A stretch of 6,035 nt of DNA from Chthoniobacterales bacterium (GCA_025980625.1 JAICXG010000170.1:1-6035); one strand, 5' to 3'. Positions 1 through 5,683 are shown, counted from the first letter of the stretch. Notes: generated by a model not told the origin, from the letters alone. Numbers and translations are program-made.

Positions 1-1665
1 GGCCTAACGATCGTCGTTTCGCCGCTGATTTCGCTGATGAAGGACCAGGTCGATGCCCTTCAGGCGAGCGGGATCCCGGCGACTTTCCTCAATTCCGCGC
101 TCGACGGCGCGCAGGCCCGCACACGCCTGCGTGGTTTGCACGCGAATGAGTTCCGCCTCCTCTACGTCGCGCCCGAGCGCCTCATGCTGGAAAATTTTCT
201 CGAGCGCGCCCTGAACTGGGACATCGCCCAGGTCGCGATTGATGAGGCGCATTGCATCAGTGAATGGGGCCACGATTTCCGCCCGGAATACCGGGAACTG
301 AAAAAGCTCCGGACGATTTTGCCCGACGTGCCGATCATGGCCCTGACGGCGACCGCGACCGAACGCGTCCGGCACGACATCGTGAGGCAACTTCAGTTGC
401 GCGAGCCGCGTTGTTACGTCGCCAGTTTCGACCGGCCGAATCTGACCTATCGCGTCATTCCAAAAACTTCAGCTTACGATCAGCTTCTCGAGTTTATCCG
501 GAGCCGGCCTAACGACAGCGGGATCGTCTACTGCGCGAGCCGGAGGAGCGCTGATACGGTCGCGCGCAAGCTGAACGCCGACGGGATTGCGGCGAAGCCG
601 TATCACGCCGGGCTGGAGTCAGCGGAGCGGGCGCAGAACCAGGAAGCCTTCCTGCGCGATGATGTGCGGGTGGTCGCGGCCACGATTGCCTTCGGGATGG
701 GTATCAACAAACCGAACGTGCGATTCGTCGTGCATTACGACCTGCCGAAAAATCTCGAGAGCTATTACCAGGAAACCGGTCGGGCCGGGCGCGACGGATT
801 ACCGAGCGATTGCCTGCTTCTTTTCAGCGCCGCGGATGTGGTCAAGCAAACCCGATTCATCGAAGAGAAAAGCGAGAGTGAGGCGCGGATCGCGCGCGAG
901 CAGTTGCGCCAGATGGTGCATTACGCCGAGACCCGCGATTGCCGGCGGACCACGCTTCTGCGCTACTTTGGAGAGGAGCGGCCTAACGAGTCGTGCAACG
1001 GTTGCGACAATTGTCTCAACCCGCGCGAGACCTTCGACGGCACGATCGCGGCGCAAAAATTCCTCTCCTGCATCCTGCGCGTGCAACAAAAGAGCGGTTT
1101 CACTTTCGGACTCAACCACATCGTTGGAGTACTGATCGGAGCCGAGACCGACGCGATCCGGCAGCGCGGACACGACGAAATATCGACCTACGGAATTGGT
1201 CGTGAATTAAGGCGCGAAGCATGGCAAGCGATTGGCCGTGAGCTGCTCCGGCTCGGGCTGGTCGAGGTCGCGCCCGGGAAATTTGCGACCCTCAGCCTAA
1301 CGAGTTCCGGCCGGGATGCGCTGCGCCAGCGAACGCCGGTCACGCTGACACAGCAGCCGGAGCTCGCGCCGGTTCGGACGAAGGGGCGGGCCGGAAGCAT
1401 CGAATGCGACGAGGCGCTCTTCGAGCAACTGCGGCTCGTTAGGCGAAAGCTTGCCGACGAACGCAACGTCCCGGCCTACGTCATTTTTTCCGATGTCAGC
1501 CTGCGTGAAATGGCGCGGAGTTATCCGGAAACGAAGGCAGAATTCCGCAGCATTCCGGGCGTTGGCGAACAGAAGTTGCGGAGCTTCGCGGGGCCGTTTC
1601 TCGAGGCCATCAGCGGCTATCTTGGCAAGCGCGGCCGCCAGGCTGATCTCGAATCGGTTCGTTAG
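1..1665 (+). CDS. recQ: ATP-dependent DNA helicase RecQ (5' truncated)
   Basis: This is a 3'-5' superfamily 2 DNA helicase acting in recombination and replication-fork repair. The reading frame is open from base 1, so the N-terminus with Walker A lies outside the window; 554 residues remain. Using window numbering, visible parts are motif Ia (VSPLISLMKDQ, near 6-16), the DEAH box (81-84), ALTATAT (about 114-120), motif IV (GIVYCASRRS), and motifs V-VI ending in ETGRAGRDG (258-266). Zinc cysteines follow at 314, 332, 335 and 338, then a winged-helix RQC region (about 345-440) and an HRDC domain (about 470-540, with SIPGVGEQKL). The domain order is that of full-length E. coli-type RecQ. The first-to-second cysteine spacing (17 residues) is one longer than I recall for E. 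coli. Six copies of CCTAACGA lie in the gene, the last one over the TAG stop. Identification is very secure. Confidence 0.97.
   Translation, partial: GLTIVVSPLISLMKDQVDALQASGIPATFLNSALDGAQARTRLRGLHANEFRLLYVAPERLMLENFLERALNWDIAQVAIDEAHCISEWGHDFRPEYRELKKLRTILPDVPIMALTATATERVRHDIVRQLQLREPRCYVASFDRPNLTYRVIPKTSAYDQLLEFIRSRPNDSGIVYCASRRSADTVARKLNADGIAAKPYHAGLESAERAQNQEAFLRDDVRVVAATIAFGMGINKPNVRFVVHYDLPKNLESYYQETGRAGRDGLPSDCLLLFSAADVVKQTRFIEEKSESEARIAREQLRQMVHYAETRDCRRTTLLRYFGEERPNESCNGCDNCLNPRETFDGTIAAQKFLSCILRVQQKSGFTFGLNHIVGVLIGAETDAIRQRGHDEISTYGIGRELRREAWQAIGRELLRLGLVEVAPGKFATLSLTSSGRDALRQRTPVTLTQQPELAPVRTKGRAGSIECDEALFEQLRLVRRKLADERNVPAYVIFSDVSLREMARSYPETKAEFRSIPGVGEQKLRSFAGPFLEAISGYLGKRGRQADLESVR
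2..10 (+). repeat. GCCTAACGA copy 1 (in recQ)
   Basis: Exact copy at the window edge in recQ codons GGC CTA ACG A. Its CTA is one of only two CTA leucine codons in the visible recQ, and the other is also in a copy. Confidence 0.85.
507..515 (+). repeat. GCCTAACGA copy 2 (in recQ)
   Basis: Exact copy read in frame as CCT AAC GAC (P170-N171-D172), in the loop before helicase motif IV. The frame differs from that of copy 1. Confidence 0.85.
981..990 (+). repeat. GCCTAACGAG copy 3 (in recQ)
   Basis: Encodes P328-N329-E330 inside the zinc-binding loop, two codons before Cys332, where the protein is one residue longer than I recall for E. coli RecQ. Confidence 0.85.
1295..1304 (+). repeat. GCCTAACGAG copy 4 (in recQ)
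   Basis: Read as AGC CTA ACG AGT (S432-L433-T434-S435) at the end of the winged-helix region. It forms a 10-bp inverted pair with copy 5. Confidence 0.85.
1435..1444 (-). repeat. GCCTAACGAG copy 5 (in recQ, reverse orientation)
   Basis: CTCGTTAGGC on the + strand encodes L479-V480-R481-R482 in the first HRDC helix, so the word is also tolerated antisense to the gene. Confidence 0.85.
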
Positions 1666-1666
1666 G
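1659..1666 (-). repeat. CCTAACGA copy 6 (over the recQ stop)
   Basis: TCGTTAGG on the + strand; the recQ stop TAG (1663-1665) is inside it. This is the only copy without the leading G of GCCTAACGA. Confidence 0.8.
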
Positions 1667-1772
1667 TCAATTTGTCCTCTGGCTCGTGTCACCGGCTGTC
1701 TCCCCCGACGAGGCCGGAAAGAATCTTCAGGTGCCGCGGGCGCGTTTTCCTACTAAGTTGGGTCGCTCCTGC

Positions 1773-2216
1773 ATGACCCTGAGCGATCTGCCGGCGATCA
1801 ATGCCTCTTTCAATGCCACCAGCGCGGTTTTCATTTCGTTAGGCTGGTGGCTCATCCGGCGCGGGCATTGGCGCCCGCATATCGCCTGTATGATCGCGGC
1901 GATTGTCTCCTCCACGTTTTTTCTCACCGGCTACGTCGTTTACCACGTGCAGGTCGGCGAAAAATCGTCCGGGTATCATGGCCTGATCGCCTGGTTTTAT
2001 TTCCCGATGCTGATCTCGCACATCCTGCTCGCGTTTGTTACCCTGCCGCTCGTGATCGTCACGCTCGTGCCCGTTTTTCAACGGCGCTGGGACCGGCACC
2101 GGCGGCTCGGGAAATGGACGATGCCGATCTGGCTGTACGTCTCGGTCACAGGCGTGCTCGTTTACCTGATGCTGTATCAATGGTTCCCGCCGGCCAGTCT
2201 TGCGCTGCACCGCTAG
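1773..2216 (+). CDS. DUF420 (YozB/CtaM-like) four-helix membrane protein
   Basis: This is a 147-residue integral membrane protein with four hydrophobic segments, at about 11-29, 38-57, 73-98 and 117-136. The opening MTLSDLPAINASFNATSAV, YHVQVG (57-62), ISHILLA (81-87), the basic stretch around RRWDRHRR, and PIWLYVSVTGVLVYLMLY near the end are typical of DUF420. Histidines at 36, 58, 69 and 83 are candidate conserved residues. Family members in Firmicutes (YozB/CtaM) are needed for assembly of heme-copper terminal oxidases; whether that holds here is inference, as no oxidase gene is in the window. An ATG at 1686 is in frame, but I chose 1773 because the family N-terminus begins there and the extra 29 residues are polar and unlike the family. 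The gene lies 107 nt after recQ. One CCTAACGA copy encodes S22-L23-G24 and supplies the only TTA codon in the gene. Confidence 0.88.
   Translation: MTLSDLPAINASFNATSAVFISLGWWLIRRGHWRPHIACMIAAIVSSTFFLTGYVVYHVQVGEKSSGYHGLIAWFYFPMLISHILLAFVTLPLVIVTLVPVFQRRWDRHRRLGKWTMPIWLYVSVTGVLVYLMLYQWFPPASLALHR
1835..1844 (-). repeat. GCCTAACGAA copy 7 (in the DUF420 gene)
   Basis: TTCGTTAGGC on the + strand, with codons TCG TTA GGC (S22-L23-G24) in the first membrane helix. Confidence 0.85.
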
Positions 2217-2242
2217 TTGATGTTTGATCAAGCACGCGCAAC

Positions 2243-2246
2243 GAGG
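2243..2246 (+). promoter_or_regulatory. Possible ribosome binding site of the DUF2007 gene
   Basis: GAGG lies 11 nt before the ATG at 2258. It is the only reasonably spaced purine-rich Shine-Dalgarno-like sequence I see in the window. The other starts have none, or one at the wrong spacing. Confidence 0.4.
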
Positions 2247-2257
2247 CGAGCCCATCT

Positions 2258-2701
2258 ATGGTAACGATCGCGACCTACAACGAGCCGGCGAAAGCAAAAC
2301 GGTTGAAGGAGAAATTTCGCGCGGCCGGGCTGAAGGCGGATGTCCATAACGACGCGAATCTCCAGACCTACGCCTTCATGTCGAAGCCGAAAGCGAATGC
2401 GCATGTCATGGTCGATGAAAAGGATTTCAGCCGGGCGCAGGAGTTGATGGTGGAGTGGGAAACGGCCGATCCGGACATCGCGGCCTTGCGTTGCCCGCAA
2501 TGCAATTCCACCCGGATCCATTATCCGCAGATGTCGAGAAAGTTTCTCACCACCGGGATGGCGGCGATTCTCCTCGCCCTCAAAGTTTTTCCAAAGGAGT
2601 ACTACTGCGAGGATTGCCATTTCACCTGGACGGATGAAGTAGAACGGCCGCGCTACCGTTTTTGGGACGCGCTCTTCTCCGGCCGCAAGAGCGAAAGTTG
2701 A
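2258..2701 (+). CDS. DUF2007-type protein with C-terminal zinc ribbon
   Basis: This is a 147-residue soluble protein. Residues 1-70 (VTIATYNEPAKAKRLKEKF, then HVMVDEKDFSRAQELM) match the DUF2007 'putative signal transducing' pattern, a small ferredoxin-like alpha/beta fold in which a short strand is followed by a helix and an A-x-E-L-type helix. The C-terminal half has two cysteine pairs, CPQC (79-82) and CEDC (117-120), giving a four-cysteine zinc site. A hydrophobic stretch lies between them (about 96-111), so the ribbon is interrupted by a possible membrane-associating or buried helix. The start is supported by a GAGG 11 nt upstream of ATG and by the family N-terminus. It lies 41 nt after the DUF420 gene, in the same direction. 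The biochemical role is unknown; ligand sensing is only the family's nominal description. Confidence 0.8.
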   Translation: MVTIATYNEPAKAKRLKEKFRAAGLKADVHNDANLQTYAFMSKPKANAHVMVDEKDFSRAQELMVEWETADPDIAALRCPQCNSTRIHYPQMSRKFLTTGMAAILLALKVFPKEYYCEDCHFTWTDEVERPRYRFWDALFSGRKSES

Positions 2702-2749
2702 AGGGTGCGGCAACGGCTTGAGCGCGGCCCGACGAAACGCGCCCGCTGA

Positions 2750-2759
2750 CTCGTTAGGC
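2750..2759 (-). repeat. GCCTAACGAG copy 8 (intergenic, before the LysM gene)
   Basis: CTCGTTAGGC lies 16 nt upstream of the LysM gene start, in the 74-nt spacer after the DUF2007 gene. Confidence 0.85.
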
Positions 2760-2775
2760 GCGGCTCTTCCTTGCC

Positions 2776-3615
2776 ATGAAATGGATCATCGCTCTGCTCC
2801 TCGCCCTCGCCATCTTCGGCGGGGCCGCGCTGTTCAGTTACAAGATTTTCATCCGGCCCGAGATGGTGATGCGGGCGGAGAAACGGGCCGGGGTCGCGCC
2901 GCTCCCGACGCCGGATGTGGGCCGGCCGGAATTTGAGGCGGCGAAAAAATTAAAGGAAGAGGCGAAGCTGACGGAAGCGCGCGCGGCTCTCACCGGCTTC
3001 ATCCAAAAATACCCAAGCGGACCGCACGTCGGCGAAGCGCAGGATCTGCTCGGCGAAGTCAACACCAGCATCCTGCTCTCGGATTATCCTTCGCCGGAAA
3101 AAGAAGAATACATCGTGCGCAGCGGCGACGTCCTGGCCCGGGTCGCGCAAAAGCTCAAATCCACGCCTGAGCTGATCATGCGCACGAACAACTTGAGCAG
3201 CACGATGCTTCGCATCGGGCAAAAGCTGCTCGTCTCGCATCCGGACTTTTCCGTCCTCATCCAACGCGACGCGAAGTGGCTCTACCTGCTCGACCACCAG
3301 CAGTTTTTCAAACGCTACCGGATTCTCGAGGAAAAACTGCCGGGCAAAGCGCCCGCCAAAATCAACACCCGGGTGGCCGAGATCATGGCCTGGAAAAACG
3401 GCAAGCGGATCGGGATCGGGAGCCGCGAGTTTCTCAACAGCACCCGCTGGATCCGGCTCGCCGCCCCTGGTTACGTGATCTATTCCGAGCCTGATGATTC
3501 GCATCAAATCCTCGATGTTCCGCCGCCGCCGGAAGGCATCGGGCTGGCCGCGACCGATGTGGAGGAGCTAAGCAGCCTTGTCAACACGCGCACCGCTGTC
3601 ACTGTTGTGGAGTAA
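2776..3615 (+). CDS. Membrane-anchored LysM protein with degenerate L,D-transpeptidase (YkuD-like) domain
   Basis: This 279-residue protein has an uncleaved-looking N-terminal membrane segment (4-25) and probably faces the periplasm. Residues about 51-95 form a short TPR-like helical hairpin (EFEAAKKLKEEAKLTEAR, then FIQKYPSGPHVGEAQDLLG). Residues about 111-155 are a LysM module (EYIVRSGDVLARVAQKLKST, then LRIGQKLLV), which binds peptidoglycan glycans. From 157 the pattern of YkuD L,D-transpeptidases follows: SVLIQRDAKWLYLLD at the start and DVEELSSLVNTRTAVTVVE at the end. The catalytic SHGC-x-R signature is absent: the equivalent stretch 252-257 is PEGIGL, and the whole protein contains no cysteine. 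It is therefore probably a non-catalytic wall-binding or scaffold protein, which is inference. The start is the first ATG of the frame, directly before the hydrophobic segment, with no clear ribosome site. Confidence 0.87.
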   Translation: MKWIIALLLALAIFGGAALFSYKIFIRPEMVMRAEKRAGVAPLPTPDVGRPEFEAAKKLKEEAKLTEARAALTGFIQKYPSGPHVGEAQDLLGEVNTSILLSDYPSPEKEEYIVRSGDVLARVAQKLKSTPELIMRTNNLSSTMLRIGQKLLVSHPDFSVLIQRDAKWLYLLDHQQFFKRYRILEEKLPGKAPAKINTRVAEIMAWKNGKRIGIGSREFLNSTRWIRLAAPGYVIYSEPDDSHQILDVPPPPEGIGLAATDVEELSSLVNTRTAVTVVE

Positions 3616-3616
3616 C

Positions 3617-3705
3617 GTTGAAAGCGATGAAGCGCTAAAGCGTTGAGGCGAGCAGAAACGATCGATCCTGCAATGCGCCAACCGTTCACGCTTCAACGCT
3701 TCAAC
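3617..3705 (+). repeat. 8-bp tandem repeat with inverted copies, potential long hairpin before accA
   Basis: The spacer between the LysM gene and accA begins with four degenerate units of TTGAAGCG: TTGAAAGCG (3618-3626), ATGAAGCG (3627-3634), CTAAAGCG (3635-3642) and TTGAGGCG (3643-3650). After 38 nt come two exact inverted units, CGCTTCAA twice (3689-3704). The outer arms 3617-3634 and 3689-3705 pair with one bulge and one mismatch, and slipped alternatives are possible. The right arm ends three bases before the GGAG that touches the accA start. It could act as a terminator of the upstream transcript, as a control element for accA translation, or be a repeat family member. There is no T-run after it. 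Confidence 0.7.
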
Positions 3706-3708
3706 TCT

Positions 3709-3712
3709 GGAG
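3709..3712 (+). promoter_or_regulatory. GGAG abutting the accA start codon
   Basis: GGAG is immediately followed by ATG at 3713, leaving no spacer, so it is unlikely to work as an ordinary Shine-Dalgarno for that ATG. The family N-terminus leaves no better start. Initiation may be SD-independent or governed by the repeat structure just upstream. Confidence 0.35.
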
Positions 3713-4690
3713 ATGGAATCCCAACCGCTCGATTTTGAAAAACCGGTGCTCGAATTGCAGCGCCGGTTGCAGGAGCTGAAATCGCACTCGGCCAAGCACG
3801 ACCTCGATTTCGACAGCGAGGTCGAGTCGATGGAGCTCAAAATTCGCGAGACGCGCCGGCAGATTTACGAAAATCTTTCGGCCTGGCAGCGAGTCCAGAT
3901 CGCGCGCCATGTGCAGCGTCCATTTTCGCTCGAATATATTTCATGTTGTTTCACCGAATGGGTGGAATTGCATGGGGATCGCGTTTTCGGCGACGATAAA
4001 GCGATGCCCTGTGGCCTGGCCAAGCTCGGTTCGCAGCGTTGCGTGGTGGTCTCGCAACAGAAGGGCCGCGACACGAAGGAGAACGTCAAACGCAACTTCG
4101 GCTGCGCTTATCCGGAAGGTTATCGCAAGGCGCTCCGCATCATGCGCCTGGGAGAGAAATTCAATCTCCCGGTGATTGCGCTCATCGATACTCCGGGCGC
4201 GTATCCAGGAATCGGCTCCGAAGAACGGCACATCGCGGAGGCGATTGCGGTCAACCTGCGTGAAATGATGACTCTGCGAGTGCCAATCATCGCCTGCGTC
4301 GTTGGCGAAGGCGGCTCCGGCGGCGCGCTCGGCATTGGTGTCGCGGATCGGGTGTTAATCCTCGAGAACGCCTATTATTCGGTCATCAGCCCGGAGGCTT
4401 GCTCCGCGATTTTGTGGAAAGATCGCAAGCACGCGGCGGAAGCGGCGGAAGCCTTAAAGCTGACGGCCGATGACCTGATGCGACTCGGCGTCGTCGACGA
4501 AGTCGTGCCCGAGCCCGAAGGCGGCGCCCATCGTGATCACGACGTTGCGGCTGCGAATCTCGGCACCGCCTTGCGCCGCAATCTCCAGCGCGCGCTCGAA
4601 ACGCCGATCGAGGAATTGTTGCAACAGCGCTACGCAAAATTCCGCAAGCTCGGCAACTTCGCCGAGCCGAAAAAGAAGAACGGCGCCTAA
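3713..4690 (+). CDS. accA: Acetyl-CoA carboxylase carboxyltransferase subunit alpha
   Basis: AccA pairs with AccD to move the carboxyl group from carboxybiotin on AccB to acetyl-CoA. This makes malonyl-CoA for fatty acid synthesis in the cytoplasm. At 325 residues it is close to E. coli AccA (319). It has the N-terminal helical region (LDFEKPVLELQRRLQELK, 6-23), HGDR (87-90), QQKGRDTKEN (115-124), the crotonase-fold core LIDTPGAYPGIGSEER (157-171), the oxyanion-forming GEGGSGGALGIG (198-209) and SVISPEACSAILWK (223-236). All expected elements are intact. Start 3713 follows from the family N-terminus; a GGAG directly abuts the ATG with no spacer, which is unusual. accD is not nearby. The TAA stop lies inside a CCTAACGA copy, and the gene faces the esterase gene tail to tail across 15 nt. 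Confidence 0.98.
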   Translation: MESQPLDFEKPVLELQRRLQELKSHSAKHDLDFDSEVESMELKIRETRRQIYENLSAWQRVQIARHVQRPFSLEYISCCFTEWVELHGDRVFGDDKAMPCGLAKLGSQRCVVVSQQKGRDTKENVKRNFGCAYPEGYRKALRIMRLGEKFNLPVIALIDTPGAYPGIGSEERHIAEAIAVNLREMMTLRVPIIACVVGEGGSGGALGIGVADRVLILENAYYSVISPEACSAILWKDRKHAAEAAEALKLTADDLMRLGVVDEVVPEPEGGAHRDHDVAAANLGTALRRNLQRALETPIEELLQQRYAKFRKLGNFAEPKKKNGA

Positions 4691-4694
4691 CGAG
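4685..4694 (+). repeat. GCCTAACGAG copy 9 (over the accA stop)
   Basis: The accA terminal codons GCC TAA are the first six bases of this copy. It is a direct repeat of copy 10, 19 nt away. Confidence 0.85.
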
Positions 4695-4698
4695 TAAC

Positions 4699-4715
4699 CG
4701 CTCGCCTAACGAGCG
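4699..4715. terminator. Small hairpin between convergent accA and esterase genes (possible bidirectional terminator)
   Basis: CGCTCG (4699-4704) and CGAGCG (4710-4715) form a perfect 6-bp stem around the loop CCTAA. The loop and right arm are made from a GCCTAACGAG copy, and the stop codon of the esterase (4706-4708, - strand) is in the loop. There is no poly-T tract on either side, so intrinsic terminator activity is uncertain. It is the only candidate in the 15-nt gap between the two stops. Confidence 0.4.
4704..4713 (+). repeat. GCCTAACGAG copy 10 (over the esterase stop)
   Basis: Contains the esterase TAG stop on the - strand and supplies the loop and right arm of the hairpin at 4699-4715. 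Confidence 0.85.
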
Positions 4716-5569
4716 TCGGCGGAGACCAGGATCGGCTTTGGCGGCCGCTCGTTCATTCCCGGCGGCAGCGGCGGATAGAGATAACGCAAGACCGCTTCGA
4801 AACGTTCACCCCATGCTCGCTCGTTGTGATCAGCGCCCTGCACCTCGATGTATTCCAAGTCATCATCCACTCGCCACCCTTTCTCCACCAGTCGGTCGCG
4901 CAACTCGCGCGCGCGTTCCCAGCCGGGCTCGTTCGTCCCGGTGTCGAGCCAGATTTTGAGCGGCGGCTTCTCCTTCACCTTTTCAAGAATGCGATAAATC
5001 ACGCAGTCATCCCACCAGACCGAGGGCGAGAGGACGGCGAGCCGGTTAAAAACGTGGGGATACCAAAGGCCGAGGGTAAGAGTAGCGAGTCCGCCTAACG
5101 AGGACCCGCCCAGCCCGGTGAACTCCGCTTCCGGCCGGGTGCGATAATGCCGGTCGATAAACGGCTTCAGCTCTTCGCTCAGGAAACGCCCGTAACGATG
5201 GAGCAATCCGCGGCTCCGCTTCGTGCGCGTCGCGGTCGTCTCGATCACCCCGCGGCTCGGCGCGTATTCGTGGATCCGAAGCTTTCCGAGGTTGGCGACC
5301 GCGACAATGATAAGCGGTTCGAGCAACCGTCGCCTGATCAGGCGTTGCGCCGCTTCGTCCACGCCCCACTCCACGCCGGCAAACGAAGTCGCAGCATCAA
5401 AAACATTCTGGCCGTCGTGCAGATAAAGCACCGGATAACGTTCTCGCATCGAGCGCCCGTAGCCGCGCGGCAGATAGACGAGAATATCGCGCCGGTTGCG
5501 CAAGATTCGCGACTCGAATTGCGGATGTTGCTGAATGTTGCCGGTGAGCGTGTGTTTCTGCGCTTCCAT
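4706..5569 (-). CDS. Putative alpha/beta-hydrolase esterase (esterase D / Fes / IroE-like, PF00756 type)
   Basis: This 287-residue protein has the esterase-D/enterochelin-esterase fold. Visible elements are RRDILVYLPRGY (26-37), YPVLYLHDGQNVFD (45-58), the nucleophile elbow GGSSLGG with Ser157 in G-S-S-L-G (155-159), FNRLAVLSPSVWWDD (174-188), LDTGTNE (208-214), which holds the likely acid residue, and GADHNERAW (245-253) with the likely catalytic His248. The triad therefore looks complete. The substrate is unknown: relatives act on siderophores, carbohydrate esters or S-formylglutathione. I see no signal peptide, so it is probably cytoplasmic. The start is the first ATG; an in-frame stop lies about six codons upstream. 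The TAG stop and the codons for S157-L158-G159 both lie in CCTAACGA copies (here TCGTTAGG in the reading direction), and the latter supplies the only TTA codon of the gene. Confidence 0.9.
   Translation of the reverse strand: MEAQKHTLTGNIQQHPQFESRILRNRRDILVYLPRGYGRSMRERYPVLYLHDGQNVFDAATSFAGVEWGVDEAAQRLIRRRLLEPLIIVAVANLGKLRIHEYAPSRGVIETTATRTKRSRGLLHRYGRFLSEELKPFIDRHYRTRPEAEFTGLGGSSLGGLATLTLGLWYPHVFNRLAVLSPSVWWDDCVIYRILEKVKEKPPLKIWLDTGTNEPGWERARELRDRLVEKGWRVDDDLEYIEVQGADHNERAWGERFEAVLRYLYPPLPPGMNERPPKPILVSADAR
5093..5102 (+). repeat. GCCTAACGAG copy 11 (over the esterase catalytic serine)
   Basis: Read on the - strand as TCG TTA GGC, giving S157-L158-G159 of the G-x-S-x-G nucleophile elbow. 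Confidence 0.85.
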
Positions 5570-5648
5570 CGCGAGCGTTTTGTATCAGCGAGGAAATTCA
5601 GCCTCGCAACTCGTCTCGGTGTCGCCCGATCTCGCGCCGCAGATTCAC

Positions 5649-5676
5649 GTCGCTTCTTTTCCGGCGGCGAAGCGAC
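5649..5676. repeat. 8-bp perfect inverted repeat, 12-nt spacer
   Basis: GTCGCTTC (5649-5656) and GAAGCGAC (5669-5676) are exact reverse complements separated by 12 nt. The right arm overlaps the palindrome that follows, so the two structures exclude each other. Confidence 0.6.
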
Positions 5677-5683
5677 CGGTCGC
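5672..5683. repeat. 12-bp perfect palindrome
   Basis: GCGACCGGTCGC is fully self-complementary. It lies in the middle of the divergent spacer and overlaps the right arm of the preceding inverted repeat, which is compatible with a dimeric regulator's operator. Confidence 0.55.

Noticed and set aside
587..1135. 182-codon + strand frame inside recQ.
   Set aside because: Arginine/serine-rich shadow of the recQ frame, which shows uninterrupted helicase and zinc motifs across the same interval.
1686..1772. N-terminal extension of the DUF420 protein from the upstream ATG at 1686.
   Set aside because: The 29 extra residues are polar and unlike the family, whose N-terminus begins at MTLSDLPA. No ribosome site supports the upstream ATG.
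1666..1772. Terminator or promoter between recQ and the DUF420 gene.
   Set aside because: Only a weak CTCGT/ACGAG pairing with a long loop and no T-run is present, and I find no convincing -35/-10 pair.
2950..3507. 185-codon - strand frame opposite the LysM gene.
   Set aside because: Composition is typical of an antisense shadow in GC-rich DNA, while the + strand frame has clear LysM and membrane-anchor features.
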